Of a stretch of 64,000 bases of DNA, positions 8,538 to 18,962 are shown piece after piece. The DNA is from Parvularcula oceani (GTDB lineage: Bacteria; Pseudomonadota; Alphaproteobacteria; Caulobacterales; Parvularculaceae). The position numbers were made by a program, and so were the translations under genes. The stretch spans positions 62,001-126,000 of the forward strand of contig NZ_JPHU01000005.1 of NCBI RefSeq assembly GCF_000733125.1, in the 5' to 3' direction. Positions within the stretch are counted from its first letter, which is position 1. Each line of letters starts with the position of its first letter. Under the pieces are notes generated by a model that did not search any database, had not been told where the DNA came from, and was given only the letters and a program-made list of their open reading frames with translations.

Positions 8538-8894
8538 TCACAGGATCGACTTCACCGTGTTGTCGTCATTCATCAAAACGACGGTCGGGTGGTAGTTGCG
8601 CGCCTCGGATGCGTCGATCTGGCCGAAGCTCGCGATGATGACCTTGTCGCCCGCATGGGCGAGGCGCGCCGCCGCGCCGTTGAGGAGGAACTGCCCCGTC
8701 CCGCGCTCGCCCGGAATGGCATAGGTCGCAAGGCGGTTGCCATTGGTGATGTTCCACACATCGACATGCTCGAAGGGCAGGATGCCGGCGGCATCCAGCA
8801 CGTCCTGGTCGATCGCGATCGAACCCTCATAGTGAAGATCCGTCATGGTGAGCGTCGCACCGTGAATCTTCGCTTTGAGCATGTTGAGCAGCAT
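8538..8894 (-). CDS. panD: Aspartate 1-decarboxylase
   Basis: A 118-residue pyruvoyl enzyme that converts L-aspartate to beta-alanine for pantothenate and coenzyme A synthesis. The proenzyme self-cleaves between Gly24 and Ser25 (HYEGSIAID) to generate the pyruvoyl group. The conserved Arg54 and Tyr58 (NGNRLATY) and the segment [14 protein letters not shown] are present. The start is set by AAGGAGG seven bases upstream of ATG 8894. It is upstream of and in the same direction as the M28 and DUF547 genes, with a 90-base gap that holds a palindrome, so it may be a separate transcription unit. Confidence 0.96.
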   Translation of the reverse strand: MLLNMLKAKIHGATLTMTDLHYEGSIAIDQDVLDAAGILPFEHVDVWNITNGNRLATYAIPGERGTGQFLLNGAAARLAHAGDKVIIASFGQIDASEARNYHPTVVLMNDDNTVKSIL

Positions 8895-9012
8895 GGGGCG
8901 CCTCCTTGGCCTGCCTCCTACAGATAGGAATGCTGCGTCGCAACGCGAGAAGGGTTGATCGGAACGCCTGTCTGGCCACATACCCGGCTGCGAACGTTTC
9001 TCAGGTTATACG

Positions 9013-9786
9013 ATGTCTTCAGCTTTCACGACCGAGACCGTCCTGTCGGTCGACCACTACACCGACCGCCTGTTCAAGTTCCGGATCACGCGTCCGCAGA
9101 CCTTCCGTTTCCGCTCCGGCGAATTCGTGATGATCGGCATGGCGGGCGAGAAGAAGCCGCTGGTGCGCGCCTATTCGGTCGCCTCGCCGGCTTGGGACGA
9201 GGAACTCGAATTCTTCTCGATCAAGGTCGAGGACGGCCCCCTCACCTCGAAGCTCCAGAAGATCGTGCCCGGCGACGAGGTCGTTCTGGGCAAGAAGCCG
9301 ACCGGCACGCTGGTGCTCGACGCGCTGACGCCCGCCAAGCGGCTCTACATGTTCTCGACCGGAACGGGCTTCGCTCCCTTTGCGAGCCTCGTGCGCGAAC
9401 CCGAGACCTATGAGAAGTTCGACGAAGTCATCGTCACCCACACCTGCCGGCTCGGCGCGGAACTCGAATACAGCTCAGAGGTCGTCGGCGCCCTGCCCGA
9501 CGATCCGCTCGTCGGCGAGGACGCGCCCCAGAAGCTGCGCTATGTCAGCTCCTGCACGCGCGAAGACCACCCGGTGCAGGGCCGGATCACGCAGCTGATC
9601 GAGAGCGGCGACCTATTCGAGCGGCTGGGCGCCCCCAAGCTCAACCCCGAGACCGACCGCGTCATGATCTGCGGCAGCCAGGCGATGATCGCCGATACCA
9701 AGGCGCTGGTCGAACAGCACGGCCTGACCGAGGGCTCGAACGCCAAGCCGGCCGAATTCGTGGTCGAGAAGGCCTTTGTCGGCTGA
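9013..9786 (+). CDS. fpr: Ferredoxin--NADP(+) reductase
   Basis: A 257-residue FAD-containing reductase that transfers electrons between NADP(H) and ferredoxin or flavodoxin. The FAD-binding motif RAYSVASP lies near residue 53, the nicotinamide-binding segment STGTGFAPFASLVRE near 115, and ICGSQAM near 219. The C-terminus EFVVEKAFVG is the extended bacterial (subclass I) type, in which the tail packs on the flavin. These proteins commonly take part in redox homeostasis and Fe-S supply under oxidative stress. It is a single gene, divergent from panD and convergent with the AsmA-like gene. Confidence 0.93.
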   Translation: MSSAFTTETVLSVDHYTDRLFKFRITRPQTFRFRSGEFVMIGMAGEKKPLVRAYSVASPAWDEELEFFSIKVEDGPLTSKLQKIVPGDEVVLGKKPTGTLVLDALTPAKRLYMFSTGTGFAPFASLVREPETYEKFDEVIVTHTCRLGAELEYSSEVVGALPDDPLVGEDAPQKLRYVSSCTREDHPVQGRITQLIESGDLFERLGAPKLNPETDRVMICGSQAMIADTKALVEQHGLTEGSNAKPAEFVVEKAFVG

Positions 9787-9804
9787 GGCGCGGCGGCCCC
9801 GGCG

Positions 9805-11580
9805 TCACTGATCCTTCAGGACGCCATTGGCCCGCCCGATCAGGCGGCCGCAGGGCGCATTCTCGCCTTCGCCGCCTTCGACGAAGGGCAGGAGGCCCAG
9901 GGGTCCGGCTATGGCCGCAAGGCCCGCTGTCAGGGCGGCCTGACCGATGACCTCCCCCTCCGGGATCTCGATCTCCGGCGCGCGCAGCGTGCCCGAGATC
10001 TTCACCGAACCGAATAGCTCGCCGAGGCTCGCATCCTTGGCTTCGGTGTCGACATCGATGGACAGCTCCTCGGTGGCGAGGTCGATGCTGCCGTTCAGGA
10101 GCAGCAGGCTGTCCTCCGTTTCCAAGACGCCCGGGCTGATGATCGCCGTTCCCTCCCGGATGTCGAGGCGCGTCACGAAGCAGTCGGCGCGCGTATAGGT
10201 GGTCTCCTCCCCATCGAAGAGCAGCATCAGCGCCTCGCCCAGATCGAGGCCCGCCCCCTCGATATAGAGCGCCGCGACCTGCGCCTCGGTCGACCAGAGG
10301 GAGAATTCTCCATTCGCGCCGGCGAAGGCCTGCTGGAAATCGTCGCCCGTCAGCTCGAGGTCGAATTCGCCCGAGAGCGGTCCCTTCGCTGCGAGTTTGG
10401 GAACGAGTTCCTCGAGCTGCGCAGCCCGGAGATCGCCGACCAGTTCGCTCCTCGCCGGATGGCCGCTTGCATCCACCGTCCCCTCGACGGTCAGCTCGCC
10501 CTGCGGCCCGTCGACGTGGAAGACGCCGATTCGCAGCACCCCGTCCTCCAGGGTGGCCTGAAGGCTCATGCGGTCGACGGGATAGGGCGCGTCCTCCACC
10601 GGCGAGGCTTCGATGTCGATGCGCGCATCGACCTTCTGGAGCCGGTCGAAATCGACGCGCGCGCGGGGCAGGAGCATGTCGTTCCCGCCATAGGCCCGGT
10701 TGGCCCGCCGCTGCGCGGGGCTGAGGGGCGCTGCGCCCTCGTTCCGGCTCGGCAGGCCGAAGACGACGCCGACATCGTCGAAATCGAGAGGCGCGAAGTC
10801 GAGGTCTGCGGTGATCTGCGGAACCTCTTCTTGGAGGTTCACGATGAAGAGGCCGGTCGCCGCGCTGTCGCCGATCTTGCCTTCGAGGTTCCGCAGGACC
10901 CATTCGTTTCGGCCGATCTCGAGGTCGCCCGCGATCTGTAGCGGAGGCAGGTTCGGCAGCGCGATCGACAGGGCCTGCGCCAGGGCATTGGGATTGCGCG
11001 CGCGGATCACGACGTCTCCGCGAATGGTCTGCGGATCCAGGATCGCGCCTGTGCCGTCGAAGATGATCGTGCCGCCGCCGGCCTCACCGGCAAACGCGAT
11101 CGACCCGCCGGTCAGAGAGCCGCGCCCCCGTTGCAGAAGCACTTCCGCCGTTCCCGCCCTCCGCACGACGTCGAGGCGGACAGTCTCGGCGGCGACTGCC
11201 TCGATCCACTCGCCGACGCCGCCGCCTCCGTCTTCGCCGTCCTGGCTGTCCGCCTGCCCCGTCAGGTCGATGCGCACTGCCCCGTTCCGGCCGTCGACGA
11301 GCGCGAAGAGCGGAGTGCCGGGGAAGAGCCCGAGCCAGTTGAAGCGGCCGGAGACCGTTTCCAGCTCCGCCACGGGCGGCGCGCTCAGCCCGCGGCCCTC
11401 GACGACGGGGCGCGGCGTGTAGCGCATCCACGCCTCCTCCACGCTCGCATCTTCGCCGAACGCCATGCGCAGGAAATATTCGGCGACCGGCGTTCCGACC
11501 GAGGGCCGGGTCAGCGCGAACAGGCCTGCCGCGATCAGGACGAGGACTGCGGCGACACCGATGACGATCCATTTGCGCAT
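9805..11580 (-). CDS. AsmA-like inner-membrane-anchored protein
   Basis: A 591-residue protein with one N-terminal transmembrane helix (residues about 5-25) followed by a long beta-rich periplasmic region. The C-terminal part, around LEGKIGDSAATG and again SGEFDLELTGDDFQQAFAG-like segments, has the repeat pattern of AsmA/TamB-type envelope proteins. These have been linked to lipid transport and outer-membrane assembly. It starts 40 bases after the feoB stop in the same direction and could be part of the same transcript. No enzymatic motif is visible. The family call is by overall pattern and not by a single diagnostic motif. Confidence 0.7.
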   Translation of the reverse strand: MRKWIVIGVAAVLVLIAAGLFALTRPSVGTPVAEYFLRMAFGEDASVEEAWMRYTPRPVVEGRGLSAPPVAELETVSGRFNWLGLFPGTPLFALVDGRNGAVRIDLTGQADSQDGEDGGGGVGEWIEAVAAETVRLDVVRRAGTAEVLLQRGRGSLTGGSIAFAGEAGGGTIIFDGTGAILDPQTIRGDVVIRARNPNALAQALSIALPNLPPLQIAGDLEIGRNEWVLRNLEGKIGDSAATGLFIVNLQEEVPQITADLDFAPLDFDDVGVVFGLPSRNEGAAPLSPAQRRANRAYGGNDMLLPRARVDFDRLQKVDARIDIEASPVEDAPYPVDRMSLQATLEDGVLRIGVFHVDGPQGELTVEGTVDASGHPARSELVGDLRAAQLEELVPKLAAKGPLSGEFDLELTGDDFQQAFAGANGEFSLWSTEAQVAALYIEGAGLDLGEALMLLFDGEETTYTRADCFVTRLDIREGTAIISPGVLETEDSLLLLNGSIDLATEELSIDVDTEAKDASLGELFGSVKISGTLRAPEIEIPEGEVIGQAALTAGLAAIAGPLGLLPFVEGGEGENAPCGRLIGRANGVLKDQ

Positions 11581-11619
11581 GATCGGCGACTTAGCGCAGG
11601 CCGGCGCGCCATCGACACC

Positions 11620-13431
<1,812 letters not shown>

Positions 13432-13457
13432 TCCGGCGTCGTTGGGGTCGAGAAGGG

Positions 13458-13682
13458 TCAAGAGATGCGTACCGCTTCGGCCTCATTCCGGCGCAGGGCG
13501 ACCACCGCGCGGCCCAGACGGACCGACAGCGGCGTGCCGCCGAACAGGCCGCGCGCCAGCACCTCGACCTCGTCTCCGACGGAAAATCCGGCTTCCGCGA
13601 GGCCTTGCGAGAGATCGGCCTGGGCTTCGATGGCCGTGATCCGGCCGCTTTCGCCCGGCCGAAGCGTGCTCAATGTCCTCAT
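13458..13682 (-). CDS. feoA: Ferrous iron transport protein A (FeoA)
   Basis: A 74-residue SH3-like protein of the FeoA family, which acts as a cytoplasmic accessory to FeoB. The sequence shows the expected small beta-barrel pattern: LRPGESGRI, then LAEAGFSVGDEVEVL, and LSVRLGRAVVALRRNEAEAV. ATG 13682 is preferred over the upstream GTG 13697 because TAGGAAG precedes the ATG. It lies directly before feoB and 34 bases after the stop of a methyltransferase gene on the same strand. Confidence 0.9.
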   Translation of the reverse strand: MRTLSTLRPGESGRITAIEAQADLSQGLAEAGFSVGDEVEVLARGLFGGTPLSVRLGRAVVALRRNEAEAVRIS

Positions 13683-13716
13683 GCTTCCTAAGACCACGAT
13701 TGCGAAGCGTTTGCAA

Positions 13717-14541
13717 TCAACTCTCTCGACGCGTCAGCGTGTAGAGCGTCTGGCCCAGCGCCGGCTCTGGCTCGCCGCGCAGCGCGAAGGCGTCCCCGAA
13801 CAGCCGCTCGATAAAGGCGCGGGGGTGATAGGCGGTGTAGATCCGGCTGCCCCTCTTCACGCCGCCGCGGGTGACGAGCCGCCCTGCCTCGAAGCGTTCC
13901 CGCTCCGAAGGCAGGAGCTGTCCCTCTTCCGGCCTGCCATGCACCGTCGCGAGCAGCACCCCGCCCGGCCGGATGACCCGCGCCAGCTCCTTGGCCCAGG
14001 CCTCGTGCTGGGCCGCCGAGAGATGGGTGAAGACCGAGACGGTGTAGAGCGCGTCGAAGGCGCCGTCTTCCGCATCGAGCGGCGGCATGTCGCCGTTCAG
14101 GCTGAAGCGCCCGGGCAGGTTCCCGGCGCACCAGGCCACCGCCGCCCGGTTGTAGTCGAAGCCGGTCACGTCCCACTCCGGCGGGAGGTGGCGCAGGATG
14201 CGGCCCATGCCACAGCCCCATTCGGCGACCGCGTGCTCTCCTTTTCCCAGGACCGTCTCGATCCTTTCTGTCAGGCTCTGCGCATGGTCCTGGCCGGACC
14301 GCCAGTAGAGCGGCCAGGATGTGTGGGCATACATGTCGTGCATCCACCAGAGCGGCGGCAGCGCAAGCCCGTCATGCTTTGCGGCGAAGGCAGCGTTCTC
14401 CCCGGCCCGCCTGCGCCGCTCCCGCAGGAACGACATGCGCTCGAGGAGCGGCAGGAGGCCGAGGCGGCGCATGACCGCGAGGCGGCGCTGCCTGCGGGCG
14501 CGGCTTCGCACGGCCTGCGCGGGACGGATGGGTTCGGTCAT
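13717..14541 (-). CDS. Class I SAM-dependent methyltransferase
   Basis: A 274-residue protein. A basic N-terminal region (many Arg, about residues 10-50) precedes a Rossmann methyltransferase domain: motif I is EWGCGMGRIL, followed by VTGFDYN (the acidic residue after strand 2), the DALYTVSVFTHL segment (strand 4) and IRPGGVLLATVHG (motif post-III). The FTHL segment is common in methyltransferases acting on small molecules or glycans. The substrate is unknown. ATG 14541 is chosen over an in-frame TTG at 14577. It is immediately upstream of feoA, with a 34-base gap and the same strand, but a link with iron transport is only positional. Confidence 0.82.
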   Translation of the reverse strand: MTEPIRPAQAVRSRARRQRRLAVMRRLGLLPLLERMSFLRERRRRAGENAAFAAKHDGLALPPLWWMHDMYAHTSWPLYWRSGQDHAQSLTERIETVLGKGEHAVAEWGCGMGRILRHLPPEWDVTGFDYNRAAVAWCAGNLPGRFSLNGDMPPLDAEDGAFDALYTVSVFTHLSAAQHEAWAKELARVIRPGGVLLATVHGRPEEGQLLPSERERFEAGRLVTRGGVKRGSRIYTAYHPRAFIERLFGDAFALRGEPEPALGQTLYTLTRRES

Positions 14542-14642
14542 CGGCGAGCGTTTAGGCAGCGCGGGGAAAGCGTTCAACGCGCTTGGCCTCGGCCCTCGCC
14601 CGTCTTAGGTGCGGAACAAGCAAATCAGTGAAAGACACGGCC

Positions 14643-15296
14643 ATGAAAATCTTTCTCGACACGGCGGAGACGGGCGAGCTGAAGAGCGCGTTCGCGACGG
14701 GGTTGATCGACGGGGTGACGACGAACCCCTCGCTGATCGCCAAGTCGGGCCGCGACTTCAAGGAGGTGGTGGCGGAGATCTGCGAGATGACCGACGGTCC
14801 TGTCTCCGCGGAGGTCGCCTCGACCGAGGCGGAAGTGATGGTCAAGGAGGGGCGCATCCTCTCGGACATCGCCTCGAACGTGGTGGTCAAGCTGCCGCTC
14901 ACCTTCGAGGGGCTCTCGGCCTGCCGCGAGCTGACCGAGGACGGCATCGACACCAATGTCACCCTCTGCTTCACCGCGGCGCAGGCCTGGCTCGCGGCCA
15001 AGGCGGGGGCGACCTACATCTCGCCCTTCATCGGCCGGCTCGACGATCTCGGCATGAACGGCATGGAGCTGATCGAGGAGATCCGCATCCTCTACGACCA
15101 GCACGGCTACGAGACGCAGGTCCTCGCCGCCTCGATCCGCGGCCCGGTCCACGTCAAGGAAGCCGCGCTCGCCGGCGCCGACGTCGCCACCATCCCGCCC
15201 AAGGTGTTCTCACAGCTGATCAAGCACCCCCTCACCGACAAGGGCCTCGACGACTTCGTCAAGGACTGGAAGGGGACGGGACAGAGCATCCTCTGA
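14643..15296 (+). CDS. fsa: Fructose-6-phosphate aldolase / transaldolase (short type)
   Basis: A 217-residue TIM-barrel class I aldolase of the TalC/Fsa group. Lys83 in VVVKLPLT is the Schiff-base lysine, DGVTTNPSL is the conserved phosphate/carbonyl segment, and FIGRLDDLG and AASIRGP are family signatures. Such proteins act either as transaldolase in the pentose phosphate pathway or as fructose-6-phosphate aldolase. The sequence alone does not separate the two, though alphaproteobacterial homologues of this length usually serve as the housekeeping transaldolase. A strong bidirectional terminator follows. Confidence 0.9.
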   Translation: MKIFLDTAETGELKSAFATGLIDGVTTNPSLIAKSGRDFKEVVAEICEMTDGPVSAEVASTEAEVMVKEGRILSDIASNVVVKLPLTFEGLSACRELTEDGIDTNVTLCFTAAQAWLAAKAGATYISPFIGRLDDLGMNGMELIEEIRILYDQHGYETQVLAASIRGPVHVKEAALAGADVATIPPKVFSQLIKHPLTDKGLDDFVKDWKGTGQSIL

Positions 15297-15306
15297 CCCC
15301 GAAACG

Positions 15307-15335
15307 AAAAGCGGCGGGCCCGGCCCGCCGCTTTT
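15307..15335. terminator. Bidirectional intrinsic terminator between fsa and the DUF1178 gene
   Basis: AAAAGCGGCGGGC (15307-15319) pairs with GCCCGCCGCTTTT (15323-15335) around a 3-base loop. The A and T ends let it work for both convergent genes, whose stop codons flank it. Confidence 0.9.
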
Positions 15336-15336
15336 C

Positions 15337-15786
15337 TCAGTTCATCTTCTTCTTGACCTCTTCGGGCGCGGGTTTTGGCTCGGGAATGCGGGCAATGCCC
15401 ACCCCCTCCTCGTTCAGCGCCTTGGCTTCGGCCGCGCTCGCCACGCCGTAGATCGGGCGGTCCTCGGCCTCGCCGTAATGGATCTTGCGAGCCTCTTCGG
15501 GGAACCTGTCACCCACGCCCTCGAAGTTCTTCTCGACGTGGTCGCGGACCTTGCGCGCCGCCTCGTTCATCTGGGCGCGCAGCACGGCCAGCTTCTGCTC
15601 GGCTTCGGAGGCGCCGCGCCCGCTCTTGGCGACATAGGGCGCCATCAGCGCCTTGCGCACCTCGGCGGAGCCGCAGACGGGGCAGGACAGGAGTCCTTCC
15701 GCTGACTGATGCTCATAATCGGCGCTGCCCGAGAACCAGCCCTCGAACTCGTGCTCGTCCCCGCAGCGTAAAGCGTATTTGATCAT
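15337..15786 (-). CDS. DUF1178 family protein
   Basis: A 149-residue protein that opens MIKYALRCGDEHEFEGWFS, the DUF1178 signature. It has two cysteine pairs (Cys8 and the CPVC pair near residue 36) that could bind a metal. A helical middle section and a Pro/Glu/Lys-rich tail follow. The function is unknown. It begins three bases after the nitrilase-family gene ends and is the last gene of a comF-grxC-nitrilase-DUF1178 run that is widespread in Alphaproteobacteria. Confidence 0.9.
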   Translation of the reverse strand: MIKYALRCGDEHEFEGWFSGSADYEHQSAEGLLSCPVCGSAEVRKALMAPYVAKSGRGASEAEQKLAVLRAQMNEAARKVRDHVEKNFEGVGDRFPEEARKIHYGEAEDRPIYGVASAAEAKALNEEGVGIARIPEPKPAPEEVKKKMN

Positions 15787-15789
15787 AGG

Positions 15790-16617
15790 CTAATAGGTGC
15801 GCAGTTCCGGCCGTTTTTCAAGCTGAAGGCTCGGGATGCGCCCCCGGACATCCTCGACATGTCCAAGATCGAGATCGGCGAAGAGGAGCCCCGGCTCGTC
15901 GTCGCTCTTCTTCGCGACCACTTCGCCCCAGGGGTTCACGACCATGGAGCGGCCATAGGTGACGCGGCCATCCTCGTGCGGCCCGCCCTGCGCAGGCGCG
16001 AGAACGAAGCTGCCGGTCTCGATCGCCCGCGCGCGCAGGAGAACCTCCCAATGCGCCTCGCCCGTCGGGACGGTGAAGGCGGCAGGCACGCAGAGCACGT
16101 TCGCTCCCGCCTGCGCCAGCGTGCGGTAGAGGGCGGGGAAGCGCAGATCGTAGCAGATCGAGAGGCCGAGCACGGCCTCCCCTGCCCGGGCCGCGATGGC
16201 CGCGTCGCCGCCCGCATAGACCGAGGACTCCTTCCAGCTCTCCCCGGTGGGAAGATCCACGTCGAACAGGTGGACCTTGTCGTAATGCGCGATCCGCCCC
16301 TGCGGGCCGAACAGCCATGAGCGGTTCGCCGCGCGCCTGTGGGCGGGACGGCGGTCGAGCACGACCGGCATGGAGCCGATCAGCAGATGGATGCCGAGCT
16401 CCCGCGCCAGCGCCTCGAACCGGCCCGTCTCGACAGGCTCCCCGTCGGGCAGCGCATCGAACATGCGGCGCGGCTTGCGGTCGACCAGCGTCGTCATTTC
16501 GGGCGTGGCGACGAGACTGGCCCCTTGGCCGACCGCTTCGCGCACGGCGGCTTCCGCGTCGTCCGCGTTCCGCTGCGGGTCGAGGCCCGAGCGCATCTGG
16601 ACGAGAGCGACCCTCAT
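15790..16617 (-). CDS. Carbon-nitrogen hydrolase family protein (Nit-type amidase)
   Basis: A 275-residue nitrilase-superfamily enzyme with the catalytic triad Glu40 (ATPEMTT), Lys113 (YDKVHLFD) and Cys154 (SICYDLRFP). The CYDLRFP context is characteristic of the Nit1/Nit2-like branch. Members of that branch hydrolyse omega-amides such as deaminated glutathione, so metabolite repair is plausible here next to glutaredoxin. The start ATG overlaps the grxC stop as ATGA, which indicates translational coupling. Confidence 0.9.
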   Translation of the reverse strand: MRVALVQMRSGLDPQRNADDAEAAVREAVGQGASLVATPEMTTLVDRKPRRMFDALPDGEPVETGRFEALARELGIHLLIGSMPVVLDRRPAHRRAANRSWLFGPQGRIAHYDKVHLFDVDLPTGESWKESSVYAGGDAAIAARAGEAVLGLSICYDLRFPALYRTLAQAGANVLCVPAAFTVPTGEAHWEVLLRARAIETGSFVLAPAQGGPHEDGRVTYGRSMVVNPWGEVVAKKSDDEPGLLFADLDLGHVEDVRGRIPSLQLEKRPELRTY

Positions 16618-16871
16618 GCGGCGAGCATGGTGTCGAGCTTGCCCTCCCGATCGAGCGCGGCGAGCTCGTCCGAGCCGCCCACATGCTCGTCGCCGATGAA
16701 GATCTGGGGGAAGGTCCGCGCCCCGTTCGCGCGCTGGATCATCTCCTCCTTCTTCTCCTTGTCGAAGCCGGCTGCGATCTCTGTCACCTCCGCATTCTTC
16801 TGCTTGAGAAGCTTCAATGCGCGGGCGCAGTAGGGGCACATGGCCTTGGTATAGATCGTGACGGGCTTCAT
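16614..16871 (-). CDS. grxC: Glutaredoxin 3
   Basis: An 85-residue dithiol glutaredoxin with active site Cys12-Pro-Tyr-Cys15 (MCPYCARA), the cis-proline in RTFPQIFIG and the GG motif in HVGGSDEL. These bind glutathione and reduce protein disulfides or mixed disulfides in the cytoplasm. The start ATG 16871 gives the family's usual N-terminus MKPVTIYTK; upstream in-frame extension is non-conserved. It is translationally coupled to the nitrilase-family gene and follows comF. Confidence 0.94.
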   Translation of the reverse strand: MKPVTIYTKAMCPYCARALKLLKQKNAEVTEIAAGFDKEKKEEMIQRANGARTFPQIFIGDEHVGGSDELAALDREGKLDTMLAA

Positions 16872-16945
16872 AGGGTCGGACTCCTTGGGGTTGCGCGGCA
16901 TGTAGTCGCGATGACGGCGCAGGGCCACAGCCCCGCTTCTCATCC

Positions 16946-17695
16946 TTACCCGCGAATGACCCTGGCCAGGGTGAGCGCGCTGACCTCAGCCGCGCCGGCG
17001 CGGCGCAGGGCCCGCGCGCAGGCGACGAGCGTCGCGCCGCTGGTCAGCACGTCGTCGATCAGGACGAAGCGGCCGCCTTCGGCGCTTTCGCCGCGCCGCA
17101 GCGCGAAGGCGCCGGAGACGTTCCGCGCCCGCGCGGCCGGGCTCATGCCCTTCTGCTTCGGCGTCGGCCGCTTGCGGATCAGAAGGCGCGGCGCATGGGG
17201 GCTTCGCGTCAACCGCGCGACGCCGCCCGCCAGAACGGCAGCCTGGTTGAAGCGCCGCTCGCGAAGGCGGGTCGGATGAAGCGGGACCGGGACCAGCGTC
17301 GCTCCATCGCGCAGAAGCTCGTCGCCCGTCAGCGCCAGAAGGCGGCAGAGCGCGGGCACCGCATCATGGCGGTCGGCATATTTCAGCGACAGGACGACCG
17401 GTGCGCTCTCGTCGTCATAGCGAAGCGCCGAGCGCACCCTGTCGAGCCGCCCTCTCCCCGTCAGCGCCCCGGCGAATCTGTCAGGCGCGGCGCAGGCCGC
17501 GCAGAGCGGCGCGGCGGGATCGTTCAGAGAGAATGGCAAGCCGCAGGCTTCGCAAAGGGGCGCGGCGATCATCTGCGCCTGCGCCCAGGCGCGGCCCGAG
17601 AACGCGCCATGCCGCGTCACCGGGTCGTCCGTCATCGGGCAGCGCGGCGGGAAGACGAGATCGAGGGCCGCCGTTCCGAGGCGGCCGAGCCGCAC
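16946..17695 (-). CDS. ComF family phosphoribosyltransferase-like protein
   Basis: About 249 residues. An N-terminal zinc-ribbon-like region (FPPRC, LCEACGLPF, LCAACA) is followed by a type I phosphoribosyltransferase domain with the PRPP motif RFVLIDDVLTSGATL near the C-terminus. ComF is needed for DNA uptake in competent bacteria; in others its role is unsettled. Start: GTG 17695 is preferred because AAGG motifs precede it and the conserved LDLVFPPRC follows. An ATG at 17755 is possible, but it would overlap the start codon of the divergent methyltransferase gene. Confidence 0.85.
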   Translation of the reverse strand: MRLGRLGTAALDLVFPPRCPMTDDPVTRHGAFSGRAWAQAQMIAAPLCEACGLPFSLNDPAAPLCAACAAPDRFAGALTGRGRLDRVRSALRYDDESAPVVLSLKYADRHDAVPALCRLLALTGDELLRDGATLVPVPLHPTRLRERRFNQAAVLAGGVARLTRSPHAPRLLIRKRPTPKQKGMSPAARARNVSGAFALRRGESAEGGRFVLIDDVLTSGATLVACARALRRAGAAEVSALTLARVIRG

Positions 17696-17753
17696 CCTTT
17701 GCCTTGCGGCCGAAGCCGCGACATATCGAAGGGATGTTCCGTTCGAAGCTCTC

Positions 17754-18641
17754 ATGACCCAAGCCAGCCGCCCACCCATCTTCTCTGCCCGCGCCCGCAA
17801 GGCGCGGCTAGACCGCGCAGCAGCCACTCTGCGCGCGCACGACTTCCTGCATGCCCGCGCCGCGGAGGAGGCCGTCGACCGGCTCGAAAGCGTGCTGCGC
17901 CGGTTCGAGAACGCGCTCTTCTTCGGTCCGGGCGCGCATCACGCCTCCGAGGCGCTGACGGAGCGGGCCGATGTCGGCGCGGTGATGCTGGCGGCCGAGT
18001 CCGCCTCCCTCCTCCGCGAACTCGGCGCGGGCGATGCGGTCGAGGCGCGGCCGGACGCGCTTCCCTTCGAAGACGGACGGTTCGACCTCGTCGTCTCCCT
18101 GCTCTCCCTTCATGCCGTCGACGACCTGCCCGCCGCTCTGCGCGAGGCGCGGCGCGTGCTGTCGCCCGATGGCCTCTTCCTCGGCATCTTTCCCGGAGAG
18201 CGGACCCTGCACGAGCTTCGCGCGGCCCTGCGCGAAGGGGAGGCCTCCGTGACCGGCAGCGTGTCTCCGCGCGTCATGCCCATGGTGGCCGTGCGCGACG
18301 GGGGCGGCCTCCTCCAATCCGCGGGCTTCGCCCTGCCGGTCGCCGACGTCGTCCGCGTCCCCGTGCGATATGGCGAACCGCTGCGCCTCCTCTCGGATCT
18401 TCGCGGCATGGGAGAGACCAGCGTCCTCGCACGCGGCGCCAAGGGCGCTCTGCGCCGGGACGTGCTCGCCGCCAGCCTCGAAGCCTACAGATCGCAATTC
18501 GGCGACGGCGGAAAGGTGCCCGCCACCTTCGATCTCGTCGCCCTGACAGGATGGGCCCCCCATGAGAGCCAGCCAAAGCCTCTCGCTCCCGGCAGCGCCA
18601 AGGCGTCGCTCGCGGATGCGGTGAAGACCTTCGGGGGCTGA
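17754..18641 (+). CDS. Methyltransferase-domain protein (BioC/NDUFAF5-like)
   Basis: A 295-residue protein with a class I methyltransferase core. An acidic SAM-binding part around VGAVMLAAES leads to FDLVVSLLSLHAVDDLPAAL (strand 4 region) and SPDGLFLGIFPGERTL. This arrangement, with MTQASRPPIFSARARKARLDRA at the N-terminus, matches the family related to BioC and to mitochondrial NDUFAF5. NDUFAF5 modifies an arginine of a complex I subunit; whether that role holds here is inference. It is divergent from comF, a frequent alphaproteobacterial neighbour. Confidence 0.8.
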   Translation: MTQASRPPIFSARARKARLDRAAATLRAHDFLHARAAEEAVDRLESVLRRFENALFFGPGAHHASEALTERADVGAVMLAAESASLLRELGAGDAVEARPDALPFEDGRFDLVVSLLSLHAVDDLPAALREARRVLSPDGLFLGIFPGERTLHELRAALREGEASVTGSVSPRVMPMVAVRDGGGLLQSAGFALPVADVVRVPVRYGEPLRLLSDLRGMGETSVLARGAKGALRRDVLAASLEAYRSQFGDGGKVPATFDLVALTGWAPHESQPKPLAPGSAKASLADAVKTFGG

Positions 18642-18656
18642 AGGCATGCTTGCGGG

Positions 18657-18962
18657 CTAGAGCGCCTCGAGAAGTTCGGCGCCGCGTTCGCCTTCGATCT
18701 CGATCAGCCAGAGGTCGCGGTCGAAGTCCCGCTCCCTGTCGACGATTTCGTTCACCGTCTCTTCGCTGACGAAGCCGTCGCTGCGCTCGCGCCACTCGCC
18801 GTCATAGGACTGGACGAAGAGACGCGCCTCGCGCCCGCGCAGGACCTTCACATAGAGGACGCCGGCGTCCCCGTGCCCCTTGTGCATCACCGTGGCGAAG
18901 AGGCCTTCGGCCTGCGCCCTGCGTATGAGCGCGCTGACCGTGACATGGCTCTTGAGGCGCAT
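18657..18962 (-). CDS. DUF1491 family protein
   Basis: A 101-residue protein with the family hallmarks: MRLKSHVTVSALIRRAQAEG at the start, HGDAGVLYVKVL in the middle, and RERDFDRDLWLIEIE near the end. The function is unknown. The start codon overlaps the stop of the histidine kinase gene by one base (TGATG), so the two are translationally coupled. Confidence 0.88.
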   Translation of the reverse strand: MRLKSHVTVSALIRRAQAEGLFATVMHKGHGDAGVLYVKVLRGREARLFVQSYDGEWRERSDGFVSEETVNEIVDRERDFDRDLWLIEIEGERGAELLEAL

